Assembly (NCBI GenBank): GCA_910589415.1 | Contig: OU342638.1 | Span: 36,863,579 to 36,927,578, forward strand | Length of the DNA: 64,000 bases | Source: Malachius bipustulatus | Taxonomy: Eukaryota; Arthropoda; Insecta; Coleoptera; Melyridae | Reading direction: 5' to 3' | Part shown: one piece after another, positions 34,501 to 40,808 of the stretch | Position numbering within the stretch: position 1 is the first letter of the stretch | Layout: each line of letters opens with the position of its first letter | Program-made: the position numbers and the translations under genes | Notes under the pieces: generated by a model | The model's database searches: none | The model's input: only the letters and a program-made list of their open reading frames with translations | What the model was told of the DNA's origin: nothing

Positions 34501-37500
34501 ACCCAAATCTGAGCTGCAGGGTTAAATTTCCAACGACGACAGGACGAATTAGATCAAATCTAGCCGAGCAAAGCTTGTTTCTGAGTTATAATCTTTCAAA
34601 TCTGAGTTTGATTCTCGTGAGATCTAGCCTGCCTAAATCTGAGTCAAAATTATCAAATCTAAGTGAAAAAAACCCAAATCTAAACCTCAATGTTGAATTT
34701 TCATTAACTCAAGGACGAATTAGATCAAATCTGGACGAGCAAAGCTTGTTTCTCAGTTAAGATCGTTAAAATCTGAGTTTGATTCTAATGAGATCAAGCC
34801 TGCCTAAATCTGAGTAAAAATTATCAAATCTGAGTGGACAACCGCACAAATCTGAGCTCCAATGTTGGACGGATGTTTGTATCTGAGTAAAGATCGTTAA
34901 AGTCTGAGTTAGATTCTCAGGTACACAAGCCTGTCTAAGTCTGAGGCAAAATTTTCAAATTTGAGTGAAAAATCTGAGCTTAAATGTTAAATTTCCATAA
35001 CCTCTAATGCGAATTATTAGATCAAATCTGAGCAAGAGAAACCTGTATCTGAGTTAAGATCATTACATCTGAGTCCGATTTTCGGGAGCCGAAACTCGAA
35101 TTAGAATTTACTCGAATTGGATCAAATCAAGTATCAATCAAGTAACGTCTGTATCGAAGCTAAGATCATTAAAATCTGAGTGAGTGAGTTCGAGCCTGTC
35201 TAAATCTGAGTAAAAATCAATAAATCTGAGTGAAAATTGCGCAAATCTGAGTCTCCAGGTCCAATTAGTTCAAATCTGAGAAAGAAAAAGTTGAATCGGT
35301 GATAAGTTTGCCAAAATTTGAGCAAAATATCTTCAAATTTGATTAAAAGTGAGGACCATCTAGACTACAACGGAAAAATCCTAGCCAAATCCGTGAGTGT
35401 GTTTGAACCTGAGTCCTCCTCTCAAATCTGAGCTGAGGTTCTTCAAAGTTGAGCGAATCTGGACCGAAATGTTTAAGTCTGTTCAGAGCTGTCTGAGTTT
35501 CAGCCTCAGAAGCCTTTCATTGCCTTAATAATTGTCAAAATCAGCAAAAATCTAACAAGAATTGATCTAATTGAGTTGCATTTATGTTGACTCGAAATCG
35601 AGACGAATTAGTTCAAATCTGAGTTAACATTGCCCAAATCTGAGTCTTCAAATCTGACTAAAGATGAGAGCAATTGGGGCTAAAATAATCAAATCTGAGA
35701 CTAATCTGTGTGTGATTCTCGGGAGCTACGCTTGCCCAAATCTGAGTCATAATCTGAGCTGAGAAAATCTTATGAGAATCTTATGAGAAAATTTTGGCCG
35801 GAATTGTTTGAGCTTGAATCTCAGAAACCTGAGTCGATATGAGATTTCCATTTAAAAGCGAGTCAAAATGATCAAATCTGAGTTTGAATTTCAATCAAAT
35901 CTGAGTCAATAAATCAGAAGTAGCTATTTCTGAGTCTGCACTAAACGAGTCTGAGTCTGAGTCTTGGTAGCAATTTATTTCTCGTAAGTCATTTCTTTGA
36001 GTAATTTTAAAATTCAGTTTTTTTTCCTAAAAGTGAGTCAAAACGCGCATGCGCGAATGGGAAAAATACGCGCACAAAGACGGCGCGTCAACAATTTGTA
36101 CATAAAACAATGAAAGCCCGATTGATTGCGACCCGGATCAAACTACAGCGTGTTTAATATCTGGCTGTCTCATTTGGCCGAACGAAAATTACCCCGTCTT
36201 TGTGGTAGTTAGGAGAAGCAGTCCCCTGTTAATTAAGGTACACGTCTATAGAAGCCGACTTCGCTAATTAATATGTTCCTCTTTAGCCTTGTTCGCGTCT
36301 ATACACAATCGATGGGCAGTGTTTCAATTAATTCAAGCAATTCAATTAAACAGGACAATGATTTTCGGTCTCGCCAGTATTCCTGCCATTTTGAATAATT
36401 CATGTCGCTTTATACAGCGCGTTCAGATTCCCGGCACTAAGCCTTGATAATTTCAAACGAGCCGCATCAAAAAGTTACGCGAGACCGCCACTCGCATGCT
36501 AATTTCCCGGGAATCAGATTATGAGAGAGCTTCAAAAGGGCTTTTTCGAGAGGAGAACATAATCACATTTCTCTATCAAGCTGTCTAATTACGTAACTTC
36601 ATAGGACGTTAGTTTGTAATCGAGTCAGCCTAGATTTTACACAAACTTTCCACTCTCCTCCCGTATGCAAGCCGTTTGCATTCATTATTAACGGACCACT
36701 TCTTCCAGGCTTTCGTTATAATCACCTTAGAGCACTCACCTTTCTCTTCGCGATGGCGTTGTCTATCCGGGCGCGACAAACCCTGAAGCAGGTCCAAGCG
36801 CACAGCGGGGTGGCTCTGCGCTGCTGGGTCCTCACCTCAGTGTAATTGTCGCGGTGCAGCGACGAGAAAGAGTCCCGCCACGGCCAGTTCTGATCCAAAC
36901 CTCCGTACCGCGAAGCGCCCCCCTCGGGCGATGACAGGAGACGAGTGGCGGAAAGCTGATGACTCACTCCGCCGCCACTGAGTCAAGATCAAGAGTCACT
37001 ATGTATTTAAGGCTCAATAGGAATCGTTAATTATTTATTGAGCGAAATAATGTAATTGTAGAAAATCTCCATAACCACTGAGTCAAGCAAGAGTCATAAT
37101 TTTAGGCTCAATGGTAGGAGTCATGATAGTGAGTTGAGGTGAGCGAAATTTGAAGTTATGAGTTAATATTATCGCAAAATTTAGGCGCCACTGAGTCAAT
37201 ATAGTCACTGTTTCAGGTCCAATATGAGTCTTTATGAGTTAAATGAACATTTATTATATGAAAGTGCGGACAAGTGAAGAGATGAGTCGTTGTTACCTGG
37301 AATATTTTACCTACCACTGAGTCAATAAAAAAAATCCATTGGGAGAGTCATGAATCGTACTTTGAGTGAGCTTTGTGGAGCGAAATGTAAGCAAAAATGA
37401 GGAAATTAGTCGTTATTCTTTGAAATATTTCTTCCCCCAATGAGTCAATACTCACAGTTTCATGTCAAATGTGAGTCATTATGAGTCAAATGAACATTTT

Positions 37501-40500
37501 TTGAGTAAAATTTGAGGAAAAGTAAAGAGATAAGTCGTCATTGTTTGAAATCTCTCCGCTATCACTGAGTCAAAACTAACATTTCAAGTCCAGTAGGAGT
37601 CGTGATACTTCGAATGAGCTTTTTTGAGCGAAATTTAAAAAAAACGAGGAGATGTGTCGATATTGTCTGAAATATTTTCCACCCACTGAGTCAAGAGTCA
37701 CGGTTTCAGGTCCAATGTGAGTCATTATGAGTCAAAAGAGCATTTTTTTAGTAAAATTTGAGGACAAATAAAGAGATGAGTCGTCATTGTTTGAAATCTC
37801 TCGCTACCACTGAGTCAAAAGTAACATTTCAAGTCCATTAGGAGTCTTGATACTTCGAATGAGCTTTTTTGAGCGAAACTTAAAAAAAACTAGAAGATGT
37901 GTCGTTATTGTCTGAAATGTTTCCCCCCACTGAGTCAAGAGTCACCGTTTTAGGTCCAATGTGAGTCATTATGAGTCAAAAGAGCATTTTTTTAGTAAAA
38001 TTTGAGGTCAAATAAAGAGATGAGTCGTCTATGTTTGAAATCTCTCGCTACCACTGAGTCAAAAGTAACATTTCAAGTCCAGTAGGAGTCGTGATACTTC
38101 GAATGAGCTTTTTTGAGCGAAACTTAAAAAAAAAAACGAGGAGAATTGTCAATATTGTCTGAAATATTTTCCTCCCACTGAGTCAAGAGTCACGGTTTCA
38201 GTTCAAATGTGAGTCATTATGAGTCAAAAGAAGATTTTTGAGTAAAATTTGAGGACACGTAAATAGATGAGTCGTCATTGTTTGAAATTTCTCCGCTACC
38301 ACTGAGTCAAAGGTAACATTTCAAGTCCAGTAGGAGTCGTGATACTTTGAACACGCATTCCTGTACACCTCCAAATCCAGGATGAGTCGTTATGAATCAA
38401 ATGGGCATTTTTTGGGTTAAATTTGAAGAAAAAGTGAAAAAATGAGTCGTTACTAGCTGAAATATAACGTCCTCCACTGAGTCATGATTCAAAATTTCGA
38501 TCCAGCAGGAGTCGTTTTAATTTGAATTAGCACATTTTCGAGCGAAAGCTGAGGAAAAAATGAGCGATGAGCTTTTTTGTTTAAAATTGATCACCGCCAG
38601 CATCGCCACTGAGTCTATTAGTGTCAGAATTTAAGTACCAAGAGACCTGAATCGTGGTGTTTTGAATGAAAATATGTTAAGACTCAAAAGTTAGTCATCT
38701 CAGAAGTATCGGGATGAGTCATTAATGCCATGAGAGTCAAACAACTTGAAAATGAGTCAGGGTCGTAAATGAGTCACAACTTCCTCTGTCCTTTCCCCCC
38801 CCCCCCCAAAAAAAAAATTGCAATGCAGAAACTAACAAAAATCTCAGTCAAAACGGGTCGTTATTGTCGGTTCGTTATTGAGTCAACAAGACTTACAAAA
38901 TTACTGAGTCAAGATTGACAAATATTTAACCATACTGGAGTATTTAAAGCCTTCACTTTAGAATGTGACCAAAGTATCAAAATTTGAGCGCACAATCATA
39001 TTTTTGAGTTTATAAAACATGAGTCATGATTTTCGAGTCAAAAGTTTATCTTCAGTCACTAAGTCATCTGAGTCATAAATTTTTATTTTAAGCCAATAAA
39101 GCTCGAAACTGCATTTCTTCACTTAACAAGCCTTGTTAGTAAAAATCTCAGTCTTAAACTGAGTCACGATTGTTATATTGATGAGTCATAAATTTCTAAA
39201 AATAACAACTATCAAGTGTTTTTCTAATTTTTGAAACCACTTCATAAAGATATGAGTCAAAATATTGTAATTCCAGGTTGAGATAATGAGTCGAAGTTTT
39301 CCAATTGTCAAAATATGAATCAAATTTAAAAGAGTATGAGTCAAAAGTAAGGGAGTCGATTTTAGTGAAAAAGTAGTCGCTATACTGATGGAATATAGGC
39401 CAATTTCATCAAAATATTAGTAAATCATAAATTAATACGAGGCAGCTCAACAGGATATGAGTCAATAAAGTATTTAGGACGAGTCGATTTTGTCAAACTA
39501 TGAGTCAAAGTTGTTAGAATATGAGTCAAAATTAAATAAAAAAAATTGAGTCGAGTGAAAATTGTCAAAATATGAGTCAAATTTACAAAAATATGAGTCA
39601 TAACTTGAGTGACGGGAGTCATTTTACTAAAATGTGAGTTGATACTGATGAATTTGGGTGAGAGGTGATAGTATGTGAGAAAAAAGTATGAGAATACATT
39701 CCTTTTTTTCAAACATGAGTCAAAACTAATCGAAGATGAGTCAATGATATTGAAATATGAGTCAAATTTAAAAGTGAGGAGTCAAAAGTACGAGAATAGC
39801 AGTTTTATTATCAATATAAGTAAAAAATGGGTCGATACTGATCAAAAATGGGCCAATTTCATATCAGAATATAAGTAAACCATAAATATGAGTCAAGATC
39901 AACAGGATATGAGTCAAAGTAATTAGAACGATTCCAGTTGTTAAAAATAAGAGTCACAGGTAATACAAAATAAGTTACAATAAGTATGAGAATGAGTCGA
40001 TTTTACAAAAATGAGTCAAAACTAGATGAAGATGAGTCAATGATATTGGAATATGAGTCAAATTTAAAAGTAATGAGTCAAAAGTAAGAGAGTCGATTTT
40101 AGTGAAAAATTACTCGCCAATTTCGTCAGAATATTAGTAAATCATAAATTAATACGAGTCAAGATCAACAGGATATGAGTCAAGGTTAGTAGGACGAGTC
40201 GATTTTGTCAAAATATGAGTCAAATTTAACAGGATATCAGTCATAACTAAAAGAATGTGAGTCATTTTACTAAAATGTGAGTTGATACTCATCGAAGATG
40301 AATATCATCAATACGAGTCAAATATAATAAAATATGAGTCAAGACCAACAGAATATGAGTCAAAAGGGTATTAGAACAAGATTCAAAATTAGTGGCTTTT
40401 GAATTCAAGTCATTAGAACGATTCGAAGCGTTGTTGAAATATGAGTCATAGGTAATTGAATTTGAGTTAAAATGTTGAAAATATGAGTCGATTTATAAAT

Positions 40501-40808
40501 ATGAGTCAAAGTTGAGAGAAGATGAGTCGAACTTAATAATGTTGGTATTTATTAGAACATCATGCAAAGGTGGCTGAAAGTATGAAAATATTTTCAAGTT
40601 GATGTGTGTTAGGCTTCCATTGAAATCGTGATTGATTCCGGGCTGTTGTGCCATGGTCCATGGAGATTTGCTCCATGGACCACACCACTACTAAATACTA
40701 ATTTACACAGAAAATTGATACAACTCAAAATTATTTTGTGTTTTTCAGTAAACGTTAAATGTACTACTACCTCATAAACTCTGGCGAGTTTAGCGACTCC
40801 CAAGACAT
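1081..40808 (-). CDS. Rapsn: Rapsyn (43-kDa receptor-associated protein of the synapse), 11 coding exons
   Basis: Cytoplasmic TPR scaffold that in animals binds and clusters nicotinic acetylcholine receptors. Minus-strand coding exons read from the sequence: 40771-40808 (proposed start), 36740-36782, 32207-32358, 4357-4479, 4111-4294, 3921-4048, 3508-3580, 1988-2086, 1577-1768, 1315-1514, 1081-1255. All junctions are GT/AG with compatible phases and sum to 469 codons (468 aa). Recognisable stretches are LLGYLYQAYMDWGKYR, AESYLNLARAHQRLGGLER, LQLGDLNSRHHRAALLQMAS and SLEALPCAHILHARC. TPR repeats fill most of the protein and a RING-H2 finger lies near the C terminus (CSGC, CAHILHARC, CPEC). Vertebrate rapsyn is about 412 aa; this one has a longer tail ending SSV. 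The predicted N terminus MSWESL lacks the Gly2 that is myristoylated in vertebrates. The 27.7-kb intron 3 contains six IR genes. Family identity is certain; the start exon is inferred. Confidence 0.9.
1577..2086 (-). CDS. Rapsn: Rapsyn exons 8-9 (TPR region)
   Basis: Exons 1988-2086 (33 codons, EATRLALMSGDQATYARS through KKSDIN) and 1577-1768 (64 codons, KAFRQYETAMGSAAAMGDR through EVASSVGAK) are both phase 0 at each end. Donors are GTAAGT and acceptors follow ATTACAG. They align in order with the last TPRs and the coiled-coil segment before the RING of rapsyn. Confidence 0.9.
2087..3507 (-). other. Rapsyn intron, no gene seen
   Basis: A 1.4-kb intron between the exons at 3508-3580 and 1988-2086. 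It is AT-rich and no further coding exon was seen. Confidence 0.6.
3508..4479 (-). CDS. Rapsn: Rapsyn exons 4-7 (TPR region)
   Basis: Four closely spaced exons: 4357-4479 (DALEYAHRQLFISEEL, NLARAHQRLGGLE), 4111-4294 (ALAYARHSLYNECEQC, GFNKALDSFQHAHKIAQAV), 3921-4048 (VYVGLSELFSRLQDADKSA) and 3508-3580 (AALLQMASALRKQGEL). Split codons at the junctions rejoin as Arg in each case (CG+A, AG+G). The introns here are 62-340 bp, in strong contrast to the 27.7-kb intron immediately upstream that hosts the IR genes. TPR helices are visible by the alternating small and aromatic residues. Confidence 0.92.
5121..7367 (-). CDS. Ionotropic receptor IR-1 (divergent iGluR-family chemoreceptor)
   Basis: Ligand-gated cation channel of the insect IR family, located in the plasma membrane of chemosensory neurons. 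Exon 1 is 6290-7367 and exon 2 is 5121-5863, separated by a 426-bp phase-1 intron (G/GTGAGG, CGACAG), giving 606 aa. An N-terminal signal-like segment (MATIIKFLLLMTEIVTA) precedes a short N-terminal region. The S1 lobe is around 185-290 (FNCSPFMILNELGEFHDG, FLVPKP). TM1 is about 298-322, the pore loop LLDCVRLLTQG about 350-360 falls at the splice site, and TM2 is about 373-397 (LASYYSAGLTTSL). S2 follows and TM3 is about 571-593 (MAAVAWIFCFVVFLGELII). The NTD is too short for a co-receptor of the IR8a/IR25a type. Its exon 2 shares KAREGKYC and HWLNRILY with IR-6, while exon 1 is closest to IR-3. No frameshift or stop is visible. Confidence 0.92.
7405..7461. repeat. Palindromic hairpin upstream of IR-1
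   Basis: Two 22-nt arms starting GGTACCTG and ending CAGGTACC, with two mismatches, flank a 13-nt loop. It sits 38 bp upstream of the IR-1 ATG. The arm core is TTACCGACACTG. Confidence 0.85.
7481..7532 (-). promoter_or_regulatory. CTCF-like motif and inverted partner upstream of IR-1
   Basis: On the minus strand, 7481-7492 reads CTAGATGGCGCT, matching the AGRKGGCRS core of CTCF sites. An imperfect inverted partner, AGATGTCGCT, lies at 7523-7532. Occupancy is inference; the same words could simply be part of a repeat. Confidence 0.4.
8050..8069. promoter_or_regulatory. Conserved upstream core of the IR units (IR-1 copy)
   Basis: The word TTGTTTCAGGCAATCGTTTC lies 683 bp upstream of the IR-1 ATG. 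Near-identical words occur upstream of all six copies: about 12338, 15799, 19418, 25043 and 29652. In IR-4 to IR-6 the central bases are GGCC and the spacing to the ATG is 330-395 bp. Function unknown. Confidence 0.4.
8860..9245. repeat. Dispersed repeat, copy 1 (3' of IR-2)
   Basis: Shares with 27780-28065 the words ACTCAGTGGATTAGAT and ATTGATCGCTCGTAATACGG, and the order of the segments between them. It also contains two CCCGAGTATTGATCGGGATT words. Probably the tail of a transposable element; the family was not recognised. Confidence 0.55.
9410..11672 (-). CDS. Ionotropic receptor IR-2
   Basis: Exon 1 is 10595-11672 and exon 2 is 9410-10146, with a 448-bp phase-1 intron (G/GTGAGG, CGACAG), giving 604 aa. 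It has the same layout as IR-1: signal segment, short N-terminal region, S1 (FNCSPFMILNELGEIHDG), TM1, pore (LLTQG), TM2 (SYYSAGLTTSLTFPYY), S2 and TM3 (VSVAWVLCFVVFLVELVVY). It is marked by QANSS after the signal peptide and by MTNDEILQDKQFVS. Exon 2 is almost the same as that of IR-3 (RVERKVRERKYCF against RIERKVRERKYCF) up to the last 30 residues. The tail is basic (KKGKKLPK). All structural segments are intact. Confidence 0.92.
11709..11765. repeat. Palindromic hairpin upstream of IR-2
   Basis: Same 57-nt palindrome as at IR-1, at the same position relative to the ATG. Confidence 0.85.
11785..11796 (-). promoter_or_regulatory. CTCF-like motif upstream of IR-2
   Basis: CTAGATGGCGCT on the minus strand, with the partner CTAGATGTCACT about 40 bp upstream. 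Confidence 0.4.
12876..15122 (-). CDS. Ionotropic receptor IR-3
   Basis: Exon 1 is 14045-15122 and exon 2 is 12876-13615, giving 605 aa. The donor is G/GTAAGG here, unlike the GTGAGG of the other five copies; the acceptor is CGACAG. The N-terminal half tracks IR-1 (QESSSRDDLKSL, FASLEVFKEDPDNRC) whereas exon 2 tracks IR-2, so the gene looks mosaic. S1 differs from its neighbours at FHCPPFMFLNELG and FPHIEVCGTFLVPKP, the latter close to the expected ligand pocket. The other segments (TM1, pore LLTQG, TM2 YYSAGLTTSLAFPYY, TM3) are intact. The C terminus ends NNNQNN. Confidence 0.92.
15159..15215. repeat. Palindromic hairpin upstream of IR-3
   Basis: Same palindrome; the ATG-proximal end has decayed from GGTACC to GGGACC while the distal arm is intact. 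Confidence 0.8.
15235..15246 (-). promoter_or_regulatory. CTCF-like motif upstream of IR-3
   Basis: CTAGATGGCGCT on the minus strand, partner CTAGATGTCGCT about 40 bp upstream. IR-4 and IR-5 lack this segment. Confidence 0.4.
16311..19083 (-). CDS. Ionotropic receptor IR-4
   Basis: Exon 1 is 18009-19083 and exon 2 is 16311-17026, giving 596 aa, the shortest copy. The phase-1 intron is 982 bp because it contains a LINE remnant on the opposite strand. The N terminus MIFIIKYLLLMTEIVTANIL is shared exactly with IR-5. Exon 2 has the IR-4/5 signature AGITSTLTSP and HRTTAKDMENLFTDATDMED. The S2 region lost a few residues (PASSLLKEIF against PASSFFLKETF in IR-5). The C terminus is cut short after TM3 at VSKKGK. 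Pore LLTQG and all three TM segments are present. Confidence 0.92.
17281..17960 (+). mobile_element. Degenerate LINE 3' fragment in the IR-4 intron
   Basis: Frame-broken plus-strand traces of a non-LTR retrotransposon ORF2 C terminus. YEAILESLQRQRLLRITVSN precedes TRTLTPVIEPWV, and in another frame YLKKISKSKNK is followed by a CxYC cysteine pair. This order is typical of R1/Jockey-type elements after the reverse transcriptase domain. Several stops and shifts make it inactive. The same fragment sits at the equivalent place in IR-5. Confidence 0.6.
19120..19176. repeat. Palindromic hairpin upstream of IR-4
   Basis: Variant palindrome whose distal arm ends ACAGGTACC and whose proximal arm begins GGTATCTG. 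It lies 37 bp upstream of the ATG. Confidence 0.8.
19887..20803 (+). pseudogene. LINE ORF2 C-terminal remnant
   Basis: Overlapping, frame-shifted plus-strand segments carry LDLNLPNGGLNV, CRLARLFLAGSDRNRLANMI, ELRLLGRGAHLS, LNKYLKLKGVR, CPKCGTGDENFYHYI and KDLLVFIKRSGRFE. The order (nuclease-domain tail, then CPxC...H, then KDLLxFI) is that of the C-terminal end of non-LTR retrotransposons carrying an RNase H domain. At least three frame changes break it. The flanking words GGGGAGCTCCTGTTATTG (19612) and GTCAAGTCAAAGCCCCAAA (about 21089) recur close together at 25283-25345, so this stretch is extra in this spacer. Confidence 0.6.
21394..21670. mobile_element. Foldback element, copy 1
   Basis: Inverted ends: GGCGCTACTTAGGTGAGACC near 21396 pairs imperfectly with CACCTACGTGGCGCTTC near 21645. 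The inside holds a minus-strand open frame (SRAADIGDKKVQI) also visible in copy 2. The flanking 330 bp (21060-21390) match 25320-25620. Confidence 0.55.
21813..21834. repeat. Homopolymer G run
   Basis: Twenty-two consecutive G on the plus strand; the paralogous place near 26195 has a short interrupted G run. Length may be an assembly or polymerase artefact. Confidence 0.8.
21905..24711 (-). CDS. Ionotropic receptor IR-5
   Basis: Exon 1 is 23631-24711 and exon 2 is 21905-22638, giving 604 aa, with a 992-bp phase-1 intron holding the same LINE remnant as IR-4. It is sister to IR-4 over the signal peptide and exon 2. The second half of S1 is the most divergent of the set: LTGCSYWLSSASSKNIDCTF and FPYIESC replace the usual VCSVWLSSHTWKTVDWTF. 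It also has an extra residue at DLMDDNHEIL. TM1, pore LLTQG, TM2 (YYSAGITSTLTSPYY) and TM3 are intact. Changes concentrated in S1 hint at a different ligand, which is inference. Confidence 0.92.
22880..23600 (+). mobile_element. Degenerate LINE 3' fragment in the IR-5 intron
   Basis: Copy of the 17281-17960 fragment. GTYLKKISKSKNKDKCMYC is better kept here, as is TRTLTPVIEPWVGR in another frame. Shared indel-level detail with the IR-4 copy implies that the insertion predates the IR-4/IR-5 duplication. Confidence 0.6.
24748..24804. repeat. Palindromic hairpin upstream of IR-5
   Basis: Nearly the same as the IR-4 copy; proximal arm GGTATCTGTATTACCGAC, distal arm ending ACAGGTACC. Confidence 0.8.
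25619..26050. mobile_element. Foldback element, copy 2
   Basis: Inverted ends are longer here: GCGCTATGTAGGTGACACC near 25628 against GGTGTCACCTATGTGGCGC near 26021, plus internal GAGGCACCTC/GAGGTGCCTC. The minus-strand frame SRAADTGDKKVQI matches copy 1. It belongs to the 3' flank shared by IR-5 and IR-6. Confidence 0.6.
26265..29258 (-). CDS. Ionotropic receptor IR-6
   Basis: Exon 1 is 28181-29258 and exon 2 is 26265-26998, giving 603 aa, with a 1182-bp phase-1 intron carrying a dispersed repeat. It is the most 5' copy in transcription order. The last pore codons read LLTLG rather than LLTQG, because CAA has become CTA right at the donor. TM1 also differs (YNSRIWFLINLSVVSTW). Exon 2 has AGITSTLTFPYY, KAREGKYCF and HWLNRILYKSN, the last two shared with IR-1. 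The frame is intact from the signal segment (MVTIIKCLLLMTEIVRA) to the stop TGA. Confidence 0.92.
27780..28065. repeat. Dispersed repeat, copy 2 (in the IR-6 intron)
   Basis: Second copy of the element at 8860-9245, ending with the same ATTGATCGCTCGTAATACGG. Its presence in one IR intron and in one IR spacer shows separate insertions rather than co-duplication. The rest of the IR-6 intron (27000-27780) shows no gene. Confidence 0.55.
29301..29312 (-). promoter_or_regulatory. CTCF-like motif upstream of IR-6
   Basis: CTAGATGGCGTT on the minus strand, with CTAGATGTCGCTGCTGC upstream. It lies 43 bp from the IR-6 ATG. Confidence 0.4.
29375..29422. repeat. Palindromic hairpin upstream of IR-6, different position
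   Basis: The most perfect copy: the arms pair without mismatch through ACCTGTATTACCGACACTGA with a GCG loop. It is 117 bp upstream of the ATG, distal to the CTCF-like motif pair rather than between that pair and the ATG as in IR-1 to IR-3. Confidence 0.8.
29975..30120. other. GC-rich island in the rapsyn intron
   Basis: About 145 bp of GC-rich, CpG-dense DNA in an AT-rich setting (GGCGGTGGCGG-type runs). At its edge the minus strand reads CCGGCC/GTAAGTACAG, a good splice-donor match near 30105. It could be an unannotated alternative first exon, an IR-cluster promoter or a remnant; no protein is recognisable. Confidence 0.35.
30310..31790. repeat. Satellite type A (ACCAAATCTGAGC)
   Basis: About four units of 260-295 bp, seen from TCGTCGTATCTGCTTAGTAA at 30451, 30725 and about 31019, and a diverged one near 31280. 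Units are packed with TTTGGTTTACCAAATCTGAGC and GAGCTACGCTCAGTGAAA, which are themselves small palindromes. Lies in rapsyn intron 3. Confidence 0.8.
31791..32206. other. Intron sequence between satellite A and rapsyn exon 3
   Basis: Starts with a solitary ACAGGGTGTTTAATAAG end of the ACACCCTGTAT repeat family at about 31802. A (GTGC)n-type run lies near 32090-32105. No gene was seen. Confidence 0.5.
32207..32358 (-). CDS. Rapsn: Rapsyn exon 3 (first TPRs)
   Basis: The 152-bp exon reads VDQGLRLYNKHK, AVRKWKSALKALRKRED and LLGYLYQAYMDWGKYR. The acceptor is TTTGACAG and the donor is AG/GTAAGA in phase 2. The Arg split at the donor is completed by the first base of the exon at 4479, 27.7 kb away. 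The longest open frame overlapping this exon is a different, non-coding frame. Confidence 0.92.
32359..33060. other. Rapsyn intron 2, non-repetitive part
   Basis: About 700 bp between exon 3 and satellite B. No coding exon or RNA gene was recognised. Confidence 0.5.
33060..35960. repeat. Satellite type B (AAATCTGAGT) with higher-order units
   Basis: The anchor GACGAATTAGATCAAATC (or its GACGCATTAAATC variant) recurs at 33330, 33501, 33672, 33851, 34022, 34193, 34372, 34543 and 34714, i.e. spacings 171, 171, 179, 171, 171, 179, 171, 171. Three monomers make a 521-bp higher-order unit, nearly identical between copies. Outside 33.3-34.8 kb the array decays into irregular AAATCTGAGT words. Open frames inside (for example 33883-34248) repeat with the array and are not genes. 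Confidence 0.9.
35960..36739. other. Rapsyn intron 2, part next to exon 2
   Basis: Unique-looking AT-rich sequence with no coding exon recognised. Confidence 0.5.
36740..36782 (-). CDS. Rapsn: Rapsyn exon 2 (probable)
   Basis: This short exon encodes VCRARIDNAIAKRK and runs directly, phase 0, into VDQGLRLY of the exon at 32358. The donor AAG/GTGAGT is strong. The acceptor CTTCAG before 36782 leaves one base (G) needed to complete a split codon. The reading frame stays open upstream to 36982 without an ATG (the apparent start at 36967 is GTG), so an initiator exon must lie further upstream. A longer version of this exon using another acceptor is possible. Confidence 0.65.
36965..40545. repeat. 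Satellite type C (ATGAGTCAAA; AP-1-like words)
   Basis: The left half (about 37.0-38.4 kb) is built of units near 240 bp beginning CCACTGAGTCAAGAGTCAC (37.68, 37.92 and 38.17 kb). The right half is a looser array of ATGAGTCAAA words every 20-40 bp. TGAGTCA, the AP-1/TRE palindrome, occurs in dozens. It would lie in rapsyn intron 1 if exon 1 is right. Confidence 0.85.
40771..40808 (-). CDS. Rapsn: Rapsyn exon 1 with start codon (proposed)
   Basis: An ATG at 40806-40808 opens MSWESLNSPEFM followed by AG/GTAGTAGT, a phase-2 donor. The two leftover bases plus the G that starts the exon at 36782 give Arg, so the spliced protein would read MSWESLNSPEFMRVCRARID. The phase match and the lack of any ATG in the 36740-36982 frame support it. 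The donor is only moderate and no transcript evidence is available. A TGACGTAA CRE-like site lies about 40 bp upstream of the ATG. Confidence 0.45.

Noticed and set aside
33533..34760. Three related open frames (64-121 codons) with repeated MFLSY- and SNLS-type segments that look like a repetitive protein.
   Set aside because: They follow the 521-bp satellite period exactly, have no domain and arise from the array in one frame.
36783..36967. Upstream extension of the rapsyn exon frame (SHQLSATRLLSSPEGG and on).
   Set aside because: The apparent start is GTG and there is no in-frame ATG; a shorter exon with a phase-matched start exon is simpler. It stays possible as an alternative first exon.
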